Assembly (NCBI RefSeq): GCF_015553625.1
Contig: NZ_JADNGY010000004.1
Location: 164,997 to 228,996 of the forward strand
Length of the DNA: 64,000 bases
Direction: 5' to 3'
From: Streptococcus australis
GTDB taxonomy: Bacteria > Bacillota > Bacilli > Lactobacillales > Streptococcaceae
The notes below the pieces were generated by a model that saw nothing but the letters and a program-made list of their open reading frames with translations, was not told where the DNA came from and did not search any database. Positions 8,983 through 16,850 of the stretch are shown one piece after another (position 1 is the stretch's first letter; each line of letters opens with the position of its first letter). Position numbers and translations under genes: made by a program.

Positions 8983-9020
8983 ATTATAGCTAAAAAGGAA
9001 AGAAAAGGAAAACGTTTTCT
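8983..9020 (-). promoter_or_regulatory. Promoter and cre-like operator of the 5'-nucleotidase
   Basis: On the minus strand, an extended -10 TATAAT (8983-8988) lies 17 nt from a weak -35 (9006-9011). GGAAAACGTTTTCT (9007-9020) has a perfect 12-bp palindromic core and matches the cre consensus except at its two end bases. It overlaps the -35, implying CcpA repression. Confidence 0.6.
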
Positions 9021-9080
9021 GATAGTTGGGCAAATAATCTTGTGAGAGCGTTTAGGTTCCAGCTAATTGCTCTTATCCAT

Positions 9081-9103
9081 AAAAAAAGAAAACTGTCGTT
9101 TTC
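9081..9103 (-). terminator. Terminator of the tetR-type gene
   Basis: On the minus strand GAAAAC-GACA-GTTTTC followed by seven T. Confidence 0.7.
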
Positions 9104-9111
9104 TCATTTTC

Positions 9112-9672
9112 TTATTCAGTTATGGGTTGGTTCCAAGTGGTAAAGTCAGTTACACTTAATACGACTGTAGCGATTTCAATCGGCTCTTCTTTTGCACCAG
9201 TTGACAACCATTTTGTGATTACGGCTTCAATCGTAGCTGCAAAGATCTCAACAGCATACTTATAAGGAACTTGGAATTTATTAACCAAGTGGTCTTTGGC
9301 GTGTGGAGTATCGTCAAGAAGTTGCAGGGTGAAATTTTTCATTAGAAAATGAAACTCTTGGTAATCCATCTGCATCAAGGCATAGATAAAGTCATAATTA
9401 TCTTGAATATATTGAAGTGAGGCAAGAAAATTTGCTCGATTGACGGTGCTTGTAGCGAAAAGTTCTCCCAACTCGCCTAAAAGTTCAGATTTTAGCTGGT
9501 TGAACATATCTTGTTTGTCTACATAATGGAGGTAAAAGGTACCTCGATTAATGCCGGCTTCCTTTGTTAGTTGGCTAATTGTAAGACTTTCAAGTGATTG
9601 TTCAAGAAGCAGGCGTGATAGGGCGCTTCGGATAGCATTTTTAGAATTCGTTTTTCTCTTTTTTCGGGTCAT
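9112..9672 (-). CDS. TetR/AcrR-family transcriptional regulator
   Basis: 186 residues. An N-terminal helix-turn-helix (about 12-55) carries the TetR signature LTISQLTKEAGINRGTFYLH; the rest is a ligand/dimer domain of the TetR_C type seen in firmicute regulators. The start at 9672 has AAGGAGG at ideal spacing; an in-frame upstream ATG lacks this. It is divergent from the ABC transporter at 10216-13646, separated by about 540 bp, and most likely represses that transporter and itself. A palindrome on its own -35 box is the likely operator. The ligand is unknown. Confidence 0.85.
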   Translation of the reverse strand: MTRKKRKTNSKNAIRSALSRLLLEQSLESLTISQLTKEAGINRGTFYLHYVDKQDMFNQLKSELLGELGELFATSTVNRANFLASLQYIQDNYDFIYALMQMDYQEFHFLMKNFTLQLLDDTPHAKDHLVNKFQVPYKYAVEIFAATIEAVITKWLSTGAKEEPIEIATVVLSVTDFTTWNQPITE

Positions 9673-9723
9673 AGTTCCTCCTTTATCATGTATTTGGTAT
9701 AAATGTTGTTCACTAATCATCAT

Positions 9724-9761
9724 ATTATACAGAAATCAAATTTATTCATCAACAGAATAAA
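9724..9761 (-). promoter_or_regulatory. tetR promoter with palindromic operator candidate
   Basis: On the minus strand: -35 TTGATG (9747-9752), 17-nt spacer, -10 TATAAT (9724-9729). A perfect inverted repeat TTTATTC-N7-GAATAAA (9741-9761) is centred on the -35 box, the usual place for an autorepressor operator. A single TTTATTC half-site recurs at 10076-10082 before the ABC genes. Confidence 0.55.
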
Positions 9762-10150
9762 ATTTTAGTATCATTCTATAAGTCTAAATGGCTTGAAATC
9801 AGGTCTTATTCTTATACTGTAAAAGCCATTTTGGAAGGATTATAAAATTTTTTCCCAGATCTACTTTCAAAGGGGCTATTATATAAAAATGAAAGAAAAA
9901 CTTGAAATATCAGTTATTTAAACGATCATAACAATTCATACTTATTTGTTATTATATCACAAACTAAGGAGAGGAGGGCAGATGATGCTTGGAGATTTCT
10001 ATATCAGGAACTAGATAAGATCAAGCTTTTTCCTTGTCTATTTTTGCATAGAAAAGTATTAGTTTATTGGATAGCTTTATTCATAAAATAGAGGAAATGC
10101 ATCCCTCACAAATTTCTTGTTTTTTAGTCGTTTTAAGGGATTGATTGTTC
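9762..10150. other. Intergenic region between tetR-type gene and ABC operon
   Basis: AT-rich, no recognisable gene. It holds an inverted repeat AAATGGCTT (9786-9794) / AAGCCATTT (9823-9831) with a 28-nt loop, and a ten-codon reading frame at 9983-10015 behind a very strong ribosome binding site. I see nothing else. Confidence 0.5.
9983..10015 (+). other. Possible ten-codon leader peptide
   Basis: ATG ATG followed by eight codons and TAG, reading MMLGDFYIRN. AAGGAGAGGAGGG lies just upstream, a better ribosome binding site than most genes here have. It could be a leader peptide for the ABC operon, or the decayed start of a lost gene. No attenuator hairpin with a T run follows it, so the role is unproven. 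Confidence 0.25.
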
Positions 10151-10179
10151 TTGGTCTTCCGGTAAAAAAGGACTATAAT
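10151..10179 (+). promoter_or_regulatory. Promoter of the ABC transporter operon
   Basis: -35 TTGGTC (10151-10156), 17-nt spacer, -10 TATAAT (10174-10179). It supports the start at 10216 over an upstream in-frame ATG at 10117, which precedes the promoter. Confidence 0.65.
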
Positions 10180-10215
10180 AAAGATAGGAACTTGTGTTTA
10201 AGTGGGAGAAAAGAT

Positions 10216-10917
10216 ATGGCTTATATTGAGATGAAACATAGTTATAAACGCTATCCGTCAGGAGAAACTGACATCATTGCCAATAAAGATGTTACTTTTG
10301 AAATTGAGAAAGGCGAATTGGTCATCATTTTGGGGGCATCAGGCGCAGGAAAATCAACAGTCCTCAATATTTTGGGAGGTATGGATACCAATGATGAAGG
10401 GGAGGTTTTAGTGGATGGGAAAGCCATCTCAAGCTTCTCCTCGCACCAACGAACGGATTATCGCAGAAATGATGTTGGCTTTGTCTTCCAGTTTTATAAT
10501 CTCATCCCTAATTTGACAGCCAAGGAAAATGTTGAGCTGGCTTCTGAAATTGTTTCTGATGCCTTAGATCCTGAACAAGTCTTGAGAGAGGTTGGATTGG
10601 GTGAGCGTTTGAACAACTTTCCAGCCCAGCTATCTGGTGGGGAACAACAACGGGTAGCCATTGCGCGCGCAGTGGCTAAGAACCCTAAGATTCTCCTTTG
10701 TGATGAACCAACAGGGGCTTTAGACTACCAAACCGGTAAACAGGTTTTAAAGATTCTTCAGGACATGTCTCGTAAAAAAGGGGCAACAGTGATTATCGTC
10801 ACTCATAATGCTTCTTTAGCGCCAATAGCCGATCGTGTCATTCAGATGCATGATGCTCAAGTAAAATCGGTGACCATCCATAACACTCCACTAGATATCG
10901 ATAGCCTAGAGTATTAG
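10216..10917 (+). CDS. ABC transporter ATP-binding protein (LolD/MacB/SalX type)
   Basis: 233-residue ATPase. Walker [10 protein letters not shown] (about residues 41-49), Q-loop [10 protein letters not shown], signature [14 protein letters not shown], Walker [13 protein letters not shown] and the switch His in VTHN are intact. The sequence groups it with exporters that pair with FtsX-like permeases, used for lipids, peptides or antimicrobial resistance. A GGAGA motif precedes the ATG. The partner permease starts 11 bases downstream. With a TetR gene alongside, a detoxifying or envelope role is likely, but the substrate cannot be read from the sequence. Confidence 0.88.
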   Translation: MAYIEMKHSYKRYPSGETDIIANKDVTFEIEKGELVIILGASGAGKSTVLNILGGMDTNDEGEVLVDGKAISSFSSHQRTDYRRNDVGFVFQFYNLIPNLTAKENVELASEIVSDALDPEQVLREVGLGERLNNFPAQLSGGEQQRVAIARAVAKNPKILLCDEPTGALDYQTGKQVLKILQDMSRKKGATVIIVTHNASLAPIADRVIQMHDAQVKSVTIHNTPLDIDSLEY

Positions 10918-10928
10918 GGAGGTTGTTC

Positions 10929-13646
10929 ATGAAGCGAAAAGTATATTGGAAAGATCTATTCCATTCTTTTACTAGTTCCAAAGGGCGCTTTTTATCCATT
11001 TTAACACTGATGATGCTAGGAACCTTAGCCCTCGTCGGTTTAAAAGTAACGACCCCAAATATGCATCGGACTGCCCAACGCTTTATTGACCAACAAGAGA
11101 TGTTGGACCTAGCAGTAATGGGGGATTTTGGTTTGGACAAGACTGATCAAGAGGAACTGAGAGGCTTGACTGGGGCTCGCTTGGAATTTTCCTACTTGAC
11201 GGATGTGACAATAGATGGAAAGGACAAGGCTATTCGACTTTTTTCCACTCCAGAAGCCATCTCGCGCTTTCAGCTGACTTCAGGGCGACTTCCGCAGAAA
11301 CAAGATGAGGTAGCTCTAGCAGCATTTTGGAAAGATAGTTACCAGATTGGGGATCAGATAAGTATCCATGCAAAGGCAGGAAGTCCATCTGTTCTAAAGT
11401 CAAAAAATTATCGAATTGTTGGCTTTGTAAAGTCTGCTGAGATGTGGTCCGAAAAAGACTTGGGACAAGCTACGAGTGGAAGTGGTTCCTTAGATGCTTA
11501 TGGGGTCCTCTCAAAAGGAGCCTTTACTAGTCCTGTTTATAGCCTTGCTCGGATTCGGTTTGATGATTTGAGGGGGCTAAACCCATTCTCAACTAGCTAC
11601 CAAGATCGTCTGGCCTCCCATCAAAAGGAGCTGGAAAAACTCCTAGCTGGAAATGGACAGGAGCGCTATCGAAAACTTCAGGCTGATGGGAAACAAAAGA
11701 TCAAAAAAGGCCAAGAAGAACTCGATGGTGCAAACAAACGGTTAGCAGAAGCGCGTGAAAAGGCAGGCCAAGCACAGACACAATTGACGGAGCAAGCCAA
11801 TAAACTAAATCAGCTTTCTACACTCTTTCCCAAAGAAGAATTAGAAGCGAGACGACGCGAGTTGGCAGAAGCCCAAAAGCAACTAGATCAGGAATTGGTC
11901 AACATACAGACGGGTGAATCAGAACTAGCAACTAAACAAAAGGACCTGGAAAAGACAAAGGAAGAATTAGAGAATCTAGCTCTACCAAACTATCATGTTT
12001 ACGATCGAAAAACCATTCCAGGCGGACAGGGTTACCTCATGTATAGTAATGCCAGTGCCAGTATCTCCGAGGTAGGCAATCTATTTCCTGTGGTGCTCTA
12101 CGCAGTCGCTGCCATGGTCACCTTTACGACCATGACTCGTTTTGTTGATGAAGAATGGAGCCATGCTGGCTTGTTCAAAGCCTTGGGCTATCGAACGAAA
12201 GATATCTTGGCAAAGTTTCTCCTGTATGGCTTTGTTGCTGGAACAGTTGGGACAGGCCTAGGAACTCTTATCGGTCATTATGTTCTATCGGGGACCATTT
12301 CGCAAATTATCACTCAGGGGATGGTCGTAGGACCAAGCCAACAATATTTTTATTGGTCCTATACTTTGTTAGCCTTAGGACTTTCTCTCCTTTCTAGTGT
12401 CTTTCCAGCTTATTTGGTTGCTAGAAGAGAATTGAAGGAAGAGGCCAGTCTGCTCCTACTCCCCAAACCACCAGTTTCTGGATCCAGTATTTTGCTTGAG
12501 CGCTGTCGTTTTGTGTGGAAACGTCTTAGTTTCACTCAAAAGGTGACAGTAAGGAATATTTTTCGTTACAAACAGCGGATGATTATGACTATCTTTGGTG
12601 TTGCTGGTTCGGTAGCCCTTCTCTTTGCGGGTCTGGGAATTCAATCATCTGTCGGTGAAGTACCCCAACGTCAGTTTGGGGAAATCCTTAAATACGATAT
12701 GATTCTCTCGATCAAATCCAGTCTGACAGACGAAGAGGAACAATCCTTGAAGAAGCGCTTGAAGCAGGCAGATATAAAAGAAACAGAAGCCATTTTTACA
12801 AAACGACTGGAGGCTTCTTATCCATCCGGACTTGGAAAGCAAACAGTTACATTAATGGTATCATCAAAAAACAGCTTGGAACCTTTTATCAGTCTCCGCT
12901 CAGAAGAGGGAGGACTCGACCTATCCAATGGGGCGGTGATTAGTAGTAAATTAGCGCAATTAGCTAAGGTGGGAGTTGGGGATGACTTACGGCTAGATGG
13001 TCATAAGATTAGGGTAGCTGCGATTACTGAAAATTATGTAGGCCATTTCGTCTATATGAATCAAGCAAACTATCAGAAAATCTATGGAAAAAAGGCTAAG
13101 AAGAATGCCTATTTGGTCCGATTACAGTCACCTTCGCATCAGTCGGTCCAGAAGGTCAGTCGGGACATGATGGAAGATGGAGCCGTGCTTGCTGTCACGC
13201 AAAACACTTCCTTGATTTCTCTCTTTCATTCCGTAGCCCAATCATTGAATAAGACCATGATGATTTTAGTTCTAGTATCTATTTTGCTGGCGATTGTTAT
13301 TTTATACAATTTAACCAATATCAATGTTGCAGAACGAATCCGTGAGTTATCAACCATAAAGGTATTAGGTTTTCATCATCAAGAAGTCACACTTTATATT
13401 TATCGAGAAACCATCCTTTTATCTCTTGTTGGGATAGGATTGGGCCTGGTAGGAGGCTATTATCTCCATCGCTTCTTGATTGCCATGATAGCCCCAGATG
13501 CCATTCTCTTTTATCCACGAGTAGCTCTTGGTGTCTATCTTTATCCTATTGTTGGTGTCATTCTGATCCTAGCTATTCTAGGAATCTTGGTCAATCGCCA
13601 TCTACGCAAGGTAGATATGCTGGAGGCTTTGAAATCTGTTGAATAG
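10929..13646 (+). CDS. FtsX-like ABC transporter permease with extracellular coiled coil
   Basis: 905 residues. A first membrane segment (about 17-37) is followed by a MacB-like periplasmic-core-type domain, then a Glu/Lys/Gln-rich coiled coil (about 250-355), an FtsX membrane block, a second external domain, and a final FtsX block with three helices at the C-terminus. This two-FtsX layout is common in firmicute permeases encoded beside a SalX-type ATPase. GGGAGG ends 6 nt before the ATG at 10929; a TTG two codons earlier is too close to that site. It probably exports or extracts a hydrophobic ligand under control of the TetR regulator. Confidence 0.85.
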   Translation: MKRKVYWKDLFHSFTSSKGRFLSILTLMMLGTLALVGLKVTTPNMHRTAQRFIDQQEMLDLAVMGDFGLDKTDQEELRGLTGARLEFSYLTDVTIDGKDKAIRLFSTPEAISRFQLTSGRLPQKQDEVALAAFWKDSYQIGDQISIHAKAGSPSVLKSKNYRIVGFVKSAEMWSEKDLGQATSGSGSLDAYGVLSKGAFTSPVYSLARIRFDDLRGLNPFSTSYQDRLASHQKELEKLLAGNGQERYRKLQADGKQKIKKGQEELDGANKRLAEAREKAGQAQTQLTEQANKLNQLSTLFPKEELEARRRELAEAQKQLDQELVNIQTGESELATKQKDLEKTKEELENLALPNYHVYDRKTIPGGQGYLMYSNASASISEVGNLFPVVLYAVAAMVTFTTMTRFVDEEWSHAGLFKALGYRTKDILAKFLLYGFVAGTVGTGLGTLIGHYVLSGTISQIITQGMVVGPSQQYFYWSYTLLALGLSLLSSVFPAYLVARRELKEEASLLLLPKPPVSGSSILLERCRFVWKRLSFTQKVTVRNIFRYKQRMIMTIFGVAGSVALLFAGLGIQSSVGEVPQRQFGEILKYDMILSIKSSLTDEEEQSLKKRLKQADIKETEAIFTKRLEASYPSGLGKQTVTLMVSSKNSLEPFISLRSEEGGLDLSNGAVISSKLAQLAKVGVGDDLRLDGHKIRVAAITENYVGHFVYMNQANYQKIYGKKAKKNAYLVRLQSPSHQSVQKVSRDMMEDGAVLAVTQNTSLISLFHSVAQSLNKTMMILVLVSILLAIVILYNLTNINVAERIRELSTIKVLGFHHQEVTLYIYRETILLSLVGIGLGLVGGYYLHRFLIAMIAPDAILFYPRVALGVYLYPIVGVILILAILGILVNRHLRKVDMLEALKSVE

Positions 13647-13651
13647 AAAAT

Positions 13652-13679
13652 AAACTTCTACCCAAGGGTGGAAGTTTTT
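13652..13679 (+). terminator. Terminator after ABC operon
   Basis: AAACTTCTACCC faces GGGTGGAAGTTTTT, with a short loop and T run. Confidence 0.7.
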
Positions 13680-13714
13680 AATAGCTTTGGTATAATGAGA
13701 AAAGGAGAAGAGAC

Positions 13715-14557
13715 ATGATAAAAATTGCTTTGCTTTCGGATATACATGGGAATACAACTGCTTTAGAGGCTGTGCTTGCAGATGCCAAGCGTGCAGGTGT
13801 AGAAGAATACTGGTTATTAGGAGATGTCCTTATGCCAGGGACTGGTAGACGCCATCTCTTGAACCTTCTTGAGGAACTGCCCATTACCGTACAGATTCTA
13901 GGAAATTGGGAAGATAGCTTGTGGCGAGCGATGAAGGGATTGCTGGATCCATCAAGGGCTAGTCACCGTTATTTGATGCGCCATTGCCAATATATTCTTG
14001 AAGAGATTCGACCAGAAGAAATAGAGTCTATGCAAAGTCTGCCCATGCAAGTGCATCGGGAAGTTTCTGGATTAAGAGTGGGCATCACCCATCATTTGCC
14101 GGACAAAAACTGGGGACGAGAATTGATTCATATAGGGGACCAGAAAGATTTTGATCGCCTCGTAAGCAATCCTCCATGTGATATAGCAGTCTATGGCCAT
14201 ATCCATCAGCAGTTTTTCCGATATGGAAGTGGTGGAGAGCTCATCTTGAATCCGGGCTCCATCGGACAACCCTTCTTTTTGCAGGCCAATCTTCGAAAGG
14301 ATCTTCGTGCCATGTATGCCATCCTAGAGTTTGATGACCGGGGCTTGAAAGATGTTGACTTTCGGCGGGTGACCTATGATATTGAGAGAGAACTCCAACT
14401 GGCCAAGGATCTGAAACTCCCTTACTTCCAAGTTTACTATGAAAGTTTAGTCAATGGAATCCACCATACCCATAATCATGAGCTTCTACATGAAATAGCT
14501 CAGCGAGAGGGACATAATGTAGAAGTAGACGCATGGTTAAGGGAGTTTTTCAACTAG
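13715..14557 (+). CDS. Calcineurin-like metallophosphoesterase (YfcE/MJ0936 type)
   Basis: 280 residues with metallophosphoesterase motifs: LLSDIHGN (D8, H10) near the N-terminus, GDVLMPG, GNWED, and GHIHQQF with NPGSIGQP later. Members are metal-dependent phosphodiesterases or phosphatases of unknown natural substrate. An extended -10 (TGGTATAAT, ending 13696) and AAAGGAG precede the start. About 65 residues follow the core fold, longer than minimal YfcE. It stands alone between the ABC operon and the Rrf2 gene. Confidence 0.83.
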   Translation: MIKIALLSDIHGNTTALEAVLADAKRAGVEEYWLLGDVLMPGTGRRHLLNLLEELPITVQILGNWEDSLWRAMKGLLDPSRASHRYLMRHCQYILEEIRPEEIESMQSLPMQVHREVSGLRVGITHHLPDKNWGRELIHIGDQKDFDRLVSNPPCDIAVYGHIHQQFFRYGSGGELILNPGSIGQPFFLQANLRKDLRAMYAILEFDDRGLKDVDFRRVTYDIERELQLAKDLKLPYFQVYYESLVNGIHHTHNHELLHEIAQREGHNVEVDAWLREFFN

Positions 14558-14593
14558 TGTAACAGTTGACATTACAACAAATTAGGGTATAAT
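14558..14593 (+). promoter_or_regulatory. Promoter and palindrome upstream of rrf2-type gene
   Basis: -35 TTGACA (14566-14571), 16-nt spacer, -10 TATAAT (14588-14593). The inverted repeat TGTAA-N9-TTACA (14558-14576) brackets the -35 box, which suits autorepression by the Rrf2 protein encoded downstream. Confidence 0.6.
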
Positions 14594-14698
14594 AGACTAA
14601 AAGAAAGAACTCTAACGTCGGAAGAATAAATGTACTAGTTACTAATGGCTTTATACCCAGTTTAAAACATTCCTACCTGGATGGAAGAGAGGATAGCA

Positions 14699-15148
14699 AT
14701 GCAAATTTCAAGTCGTTTTACCATTGGAACTCATGTATTAGTGATGATTGCTTTAAAAGGAGACTGTACCAAGGTGACCAGTGATATGATTGCTGGCAGC
14801 GTTGGAGTGAACCCTGTCATTATTCGGAAGACCTTGTCCCAATTAAAAAAGGCAGGATTGATCCATGTGGCGCGTGGAACAGGTGGCGCCGAGATGGCCA
14901 AAGAATTGGAAGCAATTAGTTTGTTAGATATCTATCAGGCTGTTGAATGCCTTGGGAAGACTGGTCAATTATTTGGTTTCCACGATCATCCAAATCCAGA
15001 CTGTCCGATTGGAAAAAATATTCATGGAGTACTCGATGGAAAACTTGAAGAGATTCAATTGGCCATGGAAAAGGAAATGTCTCAGACCAGTCTCAAAGAA
15101 GTGGTAGAGCAAGCTAGGAAGCAAATGGAGTTGGCAACCGTTTCTTGA
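14699..15148 (+). CDS. Rrf2-family transcriptional regulator
   Basis: 149 residues starting MQISSRFTIGTHVL, the usual Rrf2 opening, with a winged helix (about 10-70) and the dimer helix at the C-terminus. It has one Cys in GDCTK and two in ECLGK and DCPIG, so it lacks the clustered three-Cys Fe-S motif of IscR/NsrR. It may therefore sense redox or another ligand by other means. AGAGAGG lies upstream of the chosen ATG; an earlier ATG at 14681 has no such site. The transcript has a leader of about 100 nt. The target is unknown beyond likely self-control. Confidence 0.82.
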   Translation: MQISSRFTIGTHVLVMIALKGDCTKVTSDMIAGSVGVNPVIIRKTLSQLKKAGLIHVARGTGGAEMAKELEAISLLDIYQAVECLGKTGQLFGFHDHPNPDCPIGKNIHGVLDGKLEEIQLAMEKEMSQTSLKEVVEQARKQMELATVS

Positions 15149-15174
15149 TTTGAGTCTGTGAGAAACTCGATGTA

Positions 15175-15208
15175 AAAAAGCCTTTCAGTTTAGACCGAAA
15201 GGCTTTTT
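15175..15208. terminator. Bidirectional terminator
   Basis: AAAAAGCCTTTC (15175-15186) and GAAAGGCTTTTT (15197-15208) form a stem with runs of A and T outside, serving the convergent genes on either side. Confidence 0.88.
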
Positions 15209-15245
15209 GTTTTGTTTGACTAATGATTTAAAGTTTGTCTGATTT

Positions 15246-15584
15246 TTATTTTTTACCGGCTAGAAAACTAACTAGAGTAAATCCAATTGCAAAAATCCAT
15301 GTCCAGTAACGATTAGGAATGAACATGAAGGAAGAACGATCGCGAAAAGCAATGCGTTGTCCTGTTGCTTCATCAATCATATACCGCACTTGATCGGAAA
15401 CAAATTTTTTTGTCAGTAGATAATTAATGCCAGCAGCAAATATGCCCCAAACACATCCAAAAATAATGCTATCATTTTTTTCGTTTATATTAAGATGCAG
15501 AACTGAATAAATCACATTTGCTAAAAATGCTCCGATGATGAAAGCAAGGGGAACGAGCAAGCCTTTACCACGCCAAACAATCAT
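15246..15584 (-). CDS. Small hypothetical membrane protein
   Basis: 112 residues, not recognised. There are two hydrophobic segments near the N-terminus (about 10-27 and 40-59), a charged loop with two Arg-rich patches (about 65-88) and a third segment (92-108) before a GKK end. The N-terminus reads MIVWRGKGLLVP. AAGGAGATT precedes the start. It is 23 bp downstream of pepQ and on the same strand, so it is probably co-transcribed with it. No function can be assigned. Confidence 0.7.
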   Translation of the reverse strand: MIVWRGKGLLVPLAFIIGAFLANVIYSVLHLNINEKNDSIIFGCVWGIFAAGINYLLTKKFVSDQVRYMIDEATGQRIAFRDRSSFMFIPNRYWTWIFAIGFTLVSFLAGKK

Positions 15585-15607
15585 AAAACAATCTCCTTAT
15601 TACTAAC

Positions 15608-16690
15608 TTAATCAAAATAGAGCAAGTCTTTGCTAGTTTCGGTAAAGAGGCCAAAGCCATCTTTTGTCACATAGCCACAGTCTTCAATCCGAACACCGAC
15701 TTTTCCAGGAATATAGATACCTGGTTCGACAGAGAAGCACATGCCTTCTTCGATAACCATGTCATTTCCTTCCATGATAGAAGGAAATTCATGCACATCC
15801 ATCCCAATGCCGTGTCCGAGGCGATGGTTGAAGTATTCGCCGTAACCTGCTTTTTCAATGACACTGCGAGCAGCGCGATCGACGTCGTGAGCCGTCACAC
15901 CAGGTTTGATCATATCCAGAGCAGCTTGTTGAGCTTCTAAAGTTAAGTGGTATATTTCTTTTTTGAAGTCATCTGGTTTTCCAACCGCAACGGTACGAGT
16001 CATATCGGAAGCATAGCCGTTCACCATACATCCCAAGTCGAAGAGAAGAAGAGCATCCTTTTCAATTTTGTTGCTTCCAGGGATGCCATGAGGGTTGGCT
16101 GCATTGTTGCCGGTTAAGACCATGGTTTCAAAGCTCATTTCGTAGCCCAAGCGTTTGATGCCAAAGTCGATCTCTGCGACGATATCAGTTTCAGTTTTTT
16201 CCAGAGAGATGGCGTCAAATCCCATGTTGACAGCCTTATCCGCATATTGACCAGCAACTAACATTTTTTGGATCTCATCAGCAGATTTGATCAAGCGCAT
16301 GCGGTTAATCCGAGGGCTGAGATTGGTAAATGTTGCTTGTTCAAAGACTGAACGAAGTCCATGGTATTTGGTCAAAATCAAATTATCAAATTCCAAAGCG
16401 ACTTTTTTGGCTTCTGGATTGGCGCTAGCTCCTTTGATTTTTTCCCAAGGATTTTCAGAATCCACATAACCAACCACTTGGAAATCCACAACAGCAGTCG
16501 CCCGTTCTACCTCAAGAGCAGGAACAAACAGAAGTGGTTCATGGTCTGGATAGACAAATAGGAAGAGCTGACGTTCGTGAGGATCGCTATAGAATCCTGT
16601 TAAGTAGTTGATAGTGACAGGGTCAGAAACTACTGCAATATCCGTTTTTTCGGTTTCAAGAAATGCTACAATTTGATCTAATTTAGACAT
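15608..16690 (-). CDS. pepQ: Xaa-Pro dipeptidase
   Basis: 360 residues of the M24B prolidase family, which hydrolyses dipeptides with C-terminal proline in the cytosol. The N-terminal creatinase-like domain (1-125) precedes a pita-bread catalytic domain with metal ligands in LLFDLGC, SDMTRT, HRLGHGIGMDVHE, SVEPGIY and RIEDCG. The length is typical. It is divergent from ccpA with 160 bp between, the classic lactic-acid-bacterial arrangement, where CcpA binding in the shared region affects both genes. Confidence 0.93.
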   Translation of the reverse strand: MSKLDQIVAFLETEKTDIAVVSDPVTINYLTGFYSDPHERQLFLFVYPDHEPLLFVPALEVERATAVVDFQVVGYVDSENPWEKIKGASANPEAKKVALEFDNLILTKYHGLRSVFEQATFTNLSPRINRMRLIKSADEIQKMLVAGQYADKAVNMGFDAISLEKTETDIVAEIDFGIKRLGYEMSFETMVLTGNNAANPHGIPGSNKIEKDALLLFDLGCMVNGYASDMTRTVAVGKPDDFKKEIYHLTLEAQQAALDMIKPGVTAHDVDRAARSVIEKAGYGEYFNHRLGHGIGMDVHEFPSIMEGNDMVIEEGMCFSVEPGIYIPGKVGVRIEDCGYVTKDGFGLFTETSKDLLYFD

Positions 16691-16770
16691 AAGCTACCTT
16701 CTTTCTATTGATAATATTTTGTCAAATTTTTCCTAAAAAATCAAGAGTTTGCAAAAAGATGTCAAAATGC

Positions 16771-16799
16771 TTGAAAGTGTTTACAATAAGTGATAAAAT
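16771..16799 (+). promoter_or_regulatory. ccpA promoter with cre-like site
   Basis: -35 TTGAAA (16771-16776), 17-nt spacer, -10 TAAAAT (16794-16799). TGAAAGTGTTTACA (16772-16785) matches cre except for T in place of the central C. Autoregulation of ccpA and joint control of pepQ are likely. Confidence 0.55.
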
Positions 16800-16850
16800 A
16801 GTTGTTATAGAAGACTGAAAACGAAATTTTCAATAAAGAAAGGAAGTATT

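Noticed and set aside
9786..9831. Terminator or small RNA in the tetR-ABC spacer
   Set aside because: The 9-bp inverted repeat has a 28-nt loop and no following T run or clear promoter.
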